Shown here piece by piece: positions 1 to 6,115 of a DNA stretch of 10,188 nt (position 1 is its first letter; every line of letters starts with the position of its first letter). The position numbers and the translations under genes were made by a program. The DNA is from CAYSXY01 sp964435165 (GTDB lineage Bacteria > Pseudomonadota > Alphaproteobacteria > Rickettsiales > RI-342), in NCBI GenBank assembly GCA_964435165.1, contig CAYSXY010000063.1, positions 1-10,188 of the forward strand, given 5' to 3'. Below the pieces are notes generated by a model. It was not told where the DNA came from. It saw nothing but the letters and a program-made list of their open reading frames with translations, and did not search any database.

Positions 1-45
1 GTGGGGCGTTCTTACAACTGCAGCAAATGGAGGAAAATAAAAACC

Positions 46-1305
46 ATGACTGATGCAAAATCAAAAGAGTTAAAAATCGAGCATGTATCGGTTGATGAGC
101 TGATCCCTTATGCCAAAAATGCCCGCACGCATTCCGACACCCAGGTGGCGCAGATCGCAGCATCCATGACCGAATTTGGATTTGTGAATCCAATCCTGCT
201 GGGTGATGACAATGTGATCATTGCAGGGCATGGACGTCTGATGGCGGCAAAAATGCTGGGCATGAAAAACGTGCCAGCCATTTTCCTGAAACATTTGAAT
301 GAAGCACAACGCCGTGCGCTGGTTATTGCCGATAATAAAATCGCCGAGAATGCCGGTTGGGATGAAAGCCTTCTGCGTGATGAATTATCAGCGCTGGAAG
401 ATTTGGATTTCAACATAGACATTCTGGGCTTTAATACCGAGGAACTTGATAATCTGTTTTTAGAGGATGCGGGATCGGGCGGCTTGACCGACGAAGATGC
501 CGCACCCGAGGCGCAGGAAAATCCCGTCAGCGTTCCAGGGGATATTTGGATTTGCGGAGATCATAAAGTGCTCTGCGGTGATTCCACGATGATTGACAGT
601 TATAACGCCCTGTTAGGTGAAGAGCTGGCCGATATGGTGTTTACCGATCCCCCTTATAATGTAAATTACGCCAATTCGATGAAAGACAAGATGCGCGGCA
701 AAGCCCGCCCGATCCAGAATGATAATCTGGGCGAAGGCTTTGGCGATTTTCTTTATGATGTTTGCACCAACCTGATGATGGTGTGCAAAGGAGCAATGTA
801 TGTGTGCATGAGCTCATCCGAGCTTCACACGCTGTACGGCGCATTTGTTGGCGCGGGCGGAAAATGGTCAACCTTCATCATCTGGGCGAAAAACACTTTC
901 ACGCTGGGACGTGCGGATTATCAACGCCAGTACGAGCCGATCCTCTATGGCTGGAAAGATGGGCATGAGCATTTCTGGTGCGGGGCCAGAGATCAAAGCG
1001 ATATCTGGTTTGTGAACAAGCCCGTTAAAAATGATCTGCACCCGACGATGAAACCTGTAGAGTTGGTGGAACGCGCCATTCACAATTCCAGCAAAACCAA
1101 GGATATTGTTCTGGATGCTTTTGGCGGGTCAGGATCAACCATGATCGCCTGCGAAAAAACAGGACGATGCGCCAGATTGATTGAGCTTGATCCAAAATAT
1201 GTTGATGTCATCGTCAAACGATGGGAGGATTTTACTGGGAAGAAGGCAACTCTGGCCAAAAGTGACCAGAGTTTTGAAGTTTTGGCTGAAGAGCGTGCTT
1301 CTTAA
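46..1305 (+). CDS. ParB-like nuclease-fold domain fused to a beta-class DNA adenine methyltransferase
   Basis: This 419-residue protein joins two domains. Residues about 8-110 match the ParB/Srx fold seen in phage modification proteins, with AGHGRLMAAKMLG (60-72) and IADNKIAENAGWD (94-106). After an acidic linker (about 138-160) comes an S-adenosylmethionine-dependent methyltransferase: DPPY catalytic motif at 201-204, HPTMKPVEL at 332-340, and the cofactor loop DAFGGSGST at 357-365. The order DPPY first and FGGSG last is that of the beta class, as in CcrM. DPPY usually means N6-adenine methylation, so the probable role is marking phage DNA; the target site cannot be read. The frame stays open to position 1 (GTG), but ATG 46 is preferred because GGAGGA at 29-34 precedes it at 11 bases. 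The stop overlaps the stop of the convergent gene. Domain assignment is firm; the biological role is inferred. Confidence 0.93.
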   Translation: MTDAKSKELKIEHVSVDELIPYAKNARTHSDTQVAQIAASMTEFGFVNPILLGDDNVIIAGHGRLMAAKMLGMKNVPAIFLKHLNEAQRRALVIADNKIAENAGWDESLLRDELSALEDLDFNIDILGFNTEELDNLFLEDAGSGGLTDEDAAPEAQENPVSVPGDIWICGDHKVLCGDSTMIDSYNALLGEELADMVFTDPPYNVNYANSMKDKMRGKARPIQNDNLGEGFGDFLYDVCTNLMMVCKGAMYVCMSSSELHTLYGAFVGAGGKWSTFIIWAKNTFTLGRADYQRQYEPILYGWKDGHEHFWCGARDQSDIWFVNKPVKNDLHPTMKPVELVERAIHNSSKTKDIVLDAFGGSGSTMIACEKTGRCARLIELDPKYVDVIVKRWEDFTGKKATLAKSDQSFEVLAEERAS

Positions 1306-1592
1306 GTGGTGATGATACGATAATACCGCACGCCATCAATTCGTTCGCTGATAATCTCTGCACCAGATTTTTTGAGGATGGAGAGATGCCCGCGCACGGT
1401 GTGGGCTTGCCAACCAGTTTGTTTGGTTAGCTCCTCAATCGTTGCGCCTTTATCGGATTTGAGCAGTTGTTCAACCAGCGCTTTCTTGGTGATTTTTGGC
1501 GTTGGCTCTGCGGTGGTTTCTGGCGTTGTTTCGACGGCCTCGACTGGCTTATTTTCGGCTGCTTCAATTGGTTTTTTGCTTTGTTTTGTCAT
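1302..1592 (-). CDS. small winged-helix DNA-binding protein, DUF3489 type
   Basis: The product has 96 residues. Residues 1-32 are a disordered lead rich in Lys, Glu, Pro and Thr. Residues about 36-94 form a winged helix-turn-helix, with ATIEELTKQTGWQAHTVRGH (50-69) as the helix-turn-helix and SERIDGVRYYRI (82-93) as the wing. The GWQxHTVRG signature and the closing RxDGxRxYRI pattern are typical of DUF3489 proteins, which are common in alphaproteobacterial genomes and their phages. A binding site TCCTTT (1599-1604, AAAGGA on the minus strand) lies six bases before the ATG at 1592-1590. It is the only minus-strand gene here and shares four bases at its end with the methylase. It may be a regulator of the flanking operons or an accessory gene; its target is unknown. 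Confidence 0.85.
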   Translation of the reverse strand: MTKQSKKPIEAAENKPVEAVETTPETTAEPTPKITKKALVEQLLKSDKGATIEELTKQTGWQAHTVRGHLSILKKSGAEIISERIDGVRYYRIITT

Positions 1593-1675
1593 GGTTTTTC
1601 CTTTCTTTTGTGATGTCTATGAACGCTTCAATTTAAACGCTTATCAAGTCAATAATCCTTAAAAAGTGAGAGAAT
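1593..1675. promoter_or_regulatory. divergent intergenic region with candidate promoter and a 7-base direct repeat
   Basis: This 83-base AT-rich gap separates the minus-strand DUF3489-type gene from the terminase operon and is the only gap above 50 bases in the window. AACGCTT occurs twice on the + strand, at 1622-1628 and 1636-1642, 14 bases apart, which would suit a repeat-binding regulator. On the + strand AATAAT (1651-1656) resembles a -10 box, with a poor -35 match TTCAAT at 1627-1632 (18-base spacer). On the minus strand TTGACT (complement of 1647-1652) resembles a -35 box but has no good -10 partner. The promoter calls are weak. The case rests mainly on the divergent arrangement and the absence of any other space. 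Confidence 0.3.
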
Positions 1676-2176
1676 ATGGGACTTTCAATCAGGAAATACG
1701 CCACACTGCGCGGTGTAACCGAGGGCGCGGTGCGTAAAGCCATCAGCTCAGGGCGCATTACGCCAAATGATGATGGCACAATCAATGTTGAACGGGCGGA
1801 TCGTGAATGGAAAGAAAATACCGATGAGGCTAAAATCAATACAGGCCTGCCGGTGATGGCCGAGAATATGCCCGCCGCGAATGGCAAACCATCATTTACC
1901 AAAATCAAAACCGCGCATGAGCTTTACAAAGCCCAGCTGACACAGCTTTCCCTGCAGGAAAAGAAAGGACAGCTCATCAACAAAGACATGGTGAAAACGC
2001 AAGTCTATCGCCTAGGCCGGCAGGTTCGGGATAGCTGGCTGAATTGGCCTGCGCGTGTGTCGGCCTTGATGGCTGCTGATCTGGGCATTGACGAACACGC
2101 TCTTCATCAGGCGTTAGAGCGCTATGTGAGGGAGCATTTAAATGACATTGGAGAGGGAAAACTCAACTTCGATTGA
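1676..2176 (+). CDS. terminase small subunit, Nu1-like
   Basis: A 166-residue DNA-recognition subunit of the packaging terminase. Residues 3-28 (SIRKYATLRGVTEGAVRKAI and following) form an N-terminal winged helix-turn-helix of the MerR/excisionase kind, as in lambda Nu1, expected to bind cos/pac DNA. A polar linker (about 45-75) leads to a helical part (78-160) including LYKAQLTQLSLQEKKGQLI and a region rich in Arg and Trp (RQVRDSWLNWPARV), probably for oligomerisation and contact with the large subunit. This resembles the COG4220 group. An in-frame TGA at 1667-1669 makes ATG 1676 the first possible start; its ribosome binding site is poor (AGTGAGAG only). The gene overlaps the large-subunit gene by 35 bases, which suggests coupled translation. 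Confidence 0.85.
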   Translation: MGLSIRKYATLRGVTEGAVRKAISSGRITPNDDGTINVERADREWKENTDEAKINTGLPVMAENMPAANGKPSFTKIKTAHELYKAQLTQLSLQEKKGQLINKDMVKTQVYRLGRQVRDSWLNWPARVSALMAADLGIDEHALHQALERYVREHLNDIGEGKLNFD

Positions 2177-4160
2177 GTATGACGCGGCATTTGTTCAGAA
2201 CGTCTACCTCAAAAGCTTCACCCCCGAACCGCATTATGATGTTGCCGATTGGGCCGATAAATACCGCTTATTATCAGGCAAATCTGCAGCAGAACCCGGG
2301 GAATGGAAAACAGCCCGCACGCCTTACCTAAAGGAGGTGATGAACCAGCTTTCCACCAGCTCGCCCGCGCAGCGCATTGTGTTTATGAAAGGCGCGCAGG
2401 TTGGCGGAACGGAAGCCGGTAATAACTGGATCGGTTATATCATCCATATGGCGCCTGGGCCGATGATGGCGGTAGCGCCGACGGTGGAGCTTGCTAAGCG
2501 TAATTCCAAGCAGCGGATTGAGCCACTATTGCAAGAAACGCCGGAATTGCGTGAGCGTGTGAAGCCTGCACGCGAACGGGATAGTGGCAATACGATCCTG
2601 AGTAAAGAATTTGAAGGCGGCTTGCTGATTATGACCGGCGCGAATTCGGCGGCAGGTCTGCGCTCTATGCCTGCACGGTATTTGTTTATGGATGAGATTG
2701 ATGCATATCCGGGCGATGTTGGCGGCGAAGGTGATCCGATTCTGCTGGCTGAACGTCGAAGCGCAACATTCCGCCTACGCCGTAAGATTTTTATGGTGAG
2801 TACACCAACAGTAAAAGGAATATCCCGTGTGCAGCGTGAGTTTGAAAAAAGCGATCAGCGCTATTTTTTTGTTCCTTGCACATCATGTGGCCATTACCAG
2901 CATTTGCGCTTTACACAATTGCGCTGGCCTGAGGGCGAACCAGAAGATGCCAAATACGCCTGTGAATCCTGCGGGCATCTTATGCATAATCATGAGAAAA
3001 CCTTACTGCTTTCCAAGGGTGAATGGCGGGCTACGGCGACAAGTATAGACGGCACAGTTGGCTATCACCTCTCATCGCTTTACAGCCCTGTGGGGTGGTT
3101 TAGCTGGTCTGATGCGGCGACACTGTTTGAGGAAGCCAAGCGCAATCCCGATTTAATGAAGGGGTTTGTCAATACGGTGCTGGGTGAGCCTTACGAGGAA
3201 TCATCTGAAGCGCCGGAATGGCAGCGCATTTATGAACGCCGTGAAAAATACAGCCAAGGCATTGTGCCGATGGGCGGTTTATTCCTGACCGCTGGTGTGG
3301 ATGTACAAAAAGACCGGCTTGAATGTGAAGTTGTGGCTTGGGGCCGCAACAAACAAAACTGGTCGGTGGATTACATCATCATTGATGGTGACACCGCTCG
3401 ACAAGATACATGGGCAAGATTATCTGCCGAAGTCTTGGATCGTGATTGGCCTCACGCCTCTGGTCACACTATGCCCATTCGGGTGATGGCGGTGGATTCC
3501 GGTTATGCGACGCAGGATGTTTACACTTTTGTGCGTCAGCACCCACAGGCCGTTTGGGGTGGTTCTGGCGCACGCGCCAGCCAACCACGCACCGTGGTGG
3601 CGATTAAGGGACAGGAACGAGACACAGCGCTCATCTTGAGCGTATCCAAAGCCGATACGGGCGGAAAACGCCGTGGATTACGCGTTTGGAACGTTTCTGG
3701 CCCCGTGGCGAAAATGGAGCTTTATCGCTGGCTAAAACTGGAATGGCCAACCGATAAAGATTTGGAAGATGGCGTGGCGTATCCGCCCGGCAGTTGTCAC
3801 TTCCCGCAATATGGTGAGGAGTTTTTTAAACAGCTGACGGCAGAGCGTTGCATCACCCGTGTGGTGCGCGGCTTTCCGAAGCAGGTTTGGGAGAAAGACC
3901 CAAGCCGTAACAACGAAGCCTTGGACTGCCGTGTTTATGCGCGGGCAGCAGCCAGCATTTATGGGCTGGATCGCATGTCTGATTATAAATGGCGGGCGCT
4001 GGAAAAAAGCCTCGGACAAGAGGTCATTATTCCAACCAAGGGCGTGGAAATGCCCGTGCCTTCCGTGACAGCAACGCCAGAACAACCAAAACAAACGCCA
4101 AGTCAAACGCCGAGAGTGCCTCAACGCAAGGTGATCAAAGCTGATGATCCGTATTTATAA
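2142..4160 (+). CDS. terminase large subunit, lambda gpA family
   Basis: A 672-residue packaging motor, close to the usual gpA length. The N-terminal ATPase has a variant Walker A MKGAQVGGTEA (82-92), Walker B YLFMDEID (180-187) and a coupling motif MVSTPT (218-223). Two CxxC pairs, CTSCGH (246-251) and CESCGH (274-279), look like a zinc site between ATPase and nuclease. The C-terminal nuclease has acidic clusters TAGVDVQKD (383-391), VMAVDSGY (448-455) and NEALDCRVYA (591-600), as expected for metal-dependent cos cleavage. The last 40 residues are a Pro/Thr/Gln-rich tail, perhaps the portal-contacting end. GAGGGAG at 2128-2134 lies seven bases before ATG 2142. It works with the Nu1-like protein and the portal to cut and pump DNA into the prohead. 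Confidence 0.96.
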   Translation: MTLERENSTSIEYDAAFVQNVYLKSFTPEPHYDVADWADKYRLLSGKSAAEPGEWKTARTPYLKEVMNQLSTSSPAQRIVFMKGAQVGGTEAGNNWIGYIIHMAPGPMMAVAPTVELAKRNSKQRIEPLLQETPELRERVKPARERDSGNTILSKEFEGGLLIMTGANSAAGLRSMPARYLFMDEIDAYPGDVGGEGDPILLAERRSATFRLRRKIFMVSTPTVKGISRVQREFEKSDQRYFFVPCTSCGHYQHLRFTQLRWPEGEPEDAKYACESCGHLMHNHEKTLLLSKGEWRATATSIDGTVGYHLSSLYSPVGWFSWSDAATLFEEAKRNPDLMKGFVNTVLGEPYEESSEAPEWQRIYERREKYSQGIVPMGGLFLTAGVDVQKDRLECEVVAWGRNKQNWSVDYIIIDGDTARQDTWARLSAEVLDRDWPHASGHTMPIRVMAVDSGYATQDVYTFVRQHPQAVWGGSGARASQPRTVVAIKGQERDTALILSVSKADTGGKRRGLRVWNVSGPVAKMELYRWLKLEWPTDKDLEDGVAYPPGSCHFPQYGEEFFKQLTAERCITRVVRGFPKQVWEKDPSRNNEALDCRVYARAAASIYGLDRMSDYKWRALEKSLGQEVIIPTKGVEMPVPSVTATPEQPKQTPSQTPRVPQRKVIKADDPYL

Positions 4161-4172
4161 GGAGTATCTCTT

Positions 4173-4558
4173 ATGACCGACACATTGCTGGAATTGCAAA
4201 GCCGATTGGTGCAGGCCAAGGAAGCACGTCATCGCCTGCTGACAGGATCNNNNNNNNNNNNNNNNNNNNNNNNNNNNNNNNNNNNNNNNNNNNNNNNNNN
4301 NNNNNNNNNNNNNNNNNNNNNNNNNNNNNNNNNNNNNNNNNNNNNNNNNTGCAAAGCCGATTGGTGCAGGCCAAGGAAGCACGTCATCGCCTGCTGACAG
4401 GATCTCAAGAAGTGACAGTCAGCTTGCATGGCTATGGCTCAACCACCTATAGCGCCGCCAATGTCGAAGCGTTGGAACGTTATATTCATGAGCTTGAACA
4501 AGAGATTGCCAAGAAAAGCGGGTCTGCCCGCCGCGGCATTATCCGCACCAGTTTTTAA
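4173..4558 (+). CDS. gpW-like head-tail connector protein, interrupted by an artefactual N gap
   Basis: The gene starts at ATG 4173, eight bases after TAAGGAG (4158-4164), and stops at 4556-4558. A run of 100 N (4250-4349) splits it, and the same 55 bases stand on both sides. Removing the N and one copy (155 bases) puts both halves in one frame and gives 76 residues, near lambda gpW (68). The rebuilt protein begins MTDTLLELQSRLVQAKEARH and continues through RLLTGSQEVTVSLHG to NVEALERYIHELEQEI. It keeps the gpW layout: a helix ending in LLTG, a beta hairpin, a second helix, then a basic tail ending RRGIIRTSF. gpW closes the packaged head below the portal and prepares it for gpFII. Read literally, the sequence looks like two broken genes; this should not be called a pseudogene. 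Confidence 0.9.
4195..4249 (+). repeat. 55-base contig-end duplicate, left copy
   Basis: These 55 bases, from TGCAAAGCCGATTGG to CTGACAGGATC, are identical to 4350-4404 and end directly against the N run. An exact repeat that ends precisely at an unknown-size gap on both sides is what unmerged overlapping contig ends look like. It is not a biological repeat. Confidence 0.9.
4250..4349. other. assembly gap, 100 N
   Basis: Exactly 100 undetermined bases, the conventional placeholder for a gap of unknown size. The identical 55 bases on both sides and the intact gpW obtained after merging imply a true gap length of minus 55, so no DNA is missing. Confidence 0.98.
4350..4404 (+). repeat. 55-base contig-end duplicate, right copy
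   Basis: Identical over all 55 bases to 4195-4249 and starting directly after the N run. Reading continues in the gpW frame after base 4404 once the two copies are merged. Confidence 0.9.
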
Positions 4559-4570
4559 GGATAGAAAAAT

Positions 4571-6115
4571 ATGGTTCAACTTTTAGACAGCGCAGGCAAT
4601 CCGTTAAAGGTTAGCGATACGGCGCACCGCGCGGCATCTCACCGTGCGCGGGAGCTTTCCAGCTGGCTGCCGCCTTTGGGTTCTGCTGATAGTGACTTGC
4701 TGGGTGAATTACCCACGCTGGTATCCCGCTCTCGGGATTTAAGCCGTAACCATGGCGTGGCGGCGGGTGCGATGCAGACCTTAACCGATAATGTGGTCGG
4801 CACGGGTTTGCGCTTATCGGCAACGCCTGATTATCGCAGCTTAGGCAAAGATAAAAAATGGGCGGACGAATGGTCACGCGGGGTTGAATCTCAATGGCGG
4901 GCATGGGCAGAAAGTACTGATTGCGATGCAGCCAAAAGTCTGACCTTTGCAGGGATGACAGCGTTAGTATTTCGCTCGAGTTTGATCAACGGTGAAGCGC
5001 TGGCTTTGCCGCTGTGGTTGGGAAACAGAGGTGCAAAATTCGCAACCACCATTCAATTGGTGGAGGCAGATCGTTTGTGTAACCCAAACGGCAAACAGGA
5101 TAGTAAATATCTGCGTGCGGGGATCGAGATTGATGCTTACGGCGCACCGCGCGCCTATCATATCCGCAAGAGCCATCCCGGTGATGCATATTTGGGATTT
5201 GGCGTTGATATCAGTGATTGGGAGCGTATCCCAGTGACAACAAATTTCGGTCGTCGCCTCGTTCTGCATATTCATGATAAGGAGCGCACAGGACAGCACC
5301 GTGGGAAACCGCTTCTGACCTCCATCATGCCGATGTTTAAAATGTTGGATCATTACGAGCGATCCGAACTTCAAGCGGCGGTGGTGAATGCCATGATTGC
5401 AGCGTTTATTGAAACACCGCTGGATGGCGAAAGCATCGGTGAAATGTTTGGCGGATCGGTGGATGATTATCTCGCCGCGCGTAACGAATGGGATATTCGC
5501 CTGCAGGGTGGATCAATTATTCCGATCTTCCCTGGCGATAAAGTTGCGCCATTTACGCCAAGTCGTCCGAACAGCGGTTACGGCCAGTTCGTGGAAAATG
5601 TCCTGCGTCACATTGGTGCGGGTCTCAATATCCCGTTTGAATTATTGATGAAGGATTTCTCCAAAACTAATTATTCAAGCGCTCGCGCGGCACTCTTGGA
5701 AGCGTGGCGGTATTTCTCCGCGCAACGCCAGTGGCTTGCCACCTACTGGGCAAGACCTGTTTATGAATTGTGGCTGGAAGAAGCAATTAACAAGGGGCTG
5801 ATTGAAGCCCCTGATTTTTATGAGAACAAAGCCGCATGGACACGGTGCAAGTGGATTGGCCCCGGTCGTGGTTGGGTTGATCCGGTCAAGGAAGCCAAAG
5901 CCGCCCATCTTCGGATGCAAATTGGTCTTTCCACGCTGGAGGATGAATGCGCCAGCCAAGGTTTGGATTGGGAAGAAGTCTTGGAACAACTCGCCCGTGA
6001 AAAAGCCAAAATCACGGAACTTGGCCTGACGATCAATGATGTGAACAGCATCTTAAACACCAACACAGAAGAAAAAGAGGAAAACGATGAGAATTTGGAA
6101 CCGCATAACCGGTGA
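4571..6115 (+). CDS. portal protein, lambda gpB family
   Basis: A 514-residue portal subunit. Twelve copies are expected to form the ring at the unique head vertex through which DNA enters and leaves. The family signature is clear near the N-terminus: SRSRDLSRNHGVAAGAMQTL at 52-71, then DNVVGTGLRLSATP at 73-86. Other typical stretches are the LVEADRLCNP region, RTGQHRGKPLLTSIMPMFK and the C-terminal crown region with WIGPGRGWVDPVKEAKA. Length fits the family. AAGGAT at 4557-4562 lies eight bases before ATG 4571 and overlaps the gpW stop. The last 29 bases overlap the start of the protease gene, a common portal/protease arrangement. The Asp/Glu/Asn-rich end (residues about 498-510) is probably disordered. 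Confidence 0.96.
   Translation: MVQLLDSAGNPLKVSDTAHRAASHRARELSSWLPPLGSADSDLLGELPTLVSRSRDLSRNHGVAAGAMQTLTDNVVGTGLRLSATPDYRSLGKDKKWADEWSRGVESQWRAWAESTDCDAAKSLTFAGMTALVFRSSLINGEALALPLWLGNRGAKFATTIQLVEADRLCNPNGKQDSKYLRAGIEIDAYGAPRAYHIRKSHPGDAYLGFGVDISDWERIPVTTNFGRRLVLHIHDKERTGQHRGKPLLTSIMPMFKMLDHYERSELQAAVVNAMIAAFIETPLDGESIGEMFGGSVDDYLAARNEWDIRLQGGSIIPIFPGDKVAPFTPSRPNSGYGQFVENVLRHIGAGLNIPFELLMKDFSKTNYSSARAALLEAWRYFSAQRQWLATYWARPVYELWLEEAINKGLIEAPDFYENKAAWTRCKWIGPGRGWVDPVKEAKAAHLRMQIGLSTLEDECASQGLDWEEVLEQLAREKAKITELGLTINDVNSILNTNTEEKEENDENLEPHNR

Noticed and set aside
1..45. GTG at position 1 as the start of the methylase.
   Set aside because: The extra 15 residues do not look like the family's N-terminus, and ATG 46 has GGAGGA upstream; the GTG is only where the window begins.
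1..53. Possible 3' ends of an upstream gene: frame 2 ends at TAA 38-40 and frame 3 at TGA 51-53, the latter overlapping the methylase ATG.
   Set aside because: Only 12 to 16 codons are visible and both frames are equally open, so neither can be chosen from this window.
1372..1662. Open + strand frame opposite the DUF3489-type gene.
   Set aside because: It is a shadow: the minus-strand frame has the recognisable winged-helix pattern and a ribosome binding site.
3732..4124. 130-codon open frame on the minus strand within the terminase gene.
   Set aside because: No recognisable domain, and it is fully covered by the well-supported nuclease domain of the terminase.
4195..4404. A true tandem duplication or small mobile repeat in gpW.
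   Set aside because: The repeat ends exactly at the N run on both sides and merging restores a normal-length gene, so an assembly artefact explains it better.
4964..5374. 136-codon open frame on the minus strand within the portal gene.
   Set aside because: Composition looks like an antisense shadow; no motif, and the portal frame is certain.
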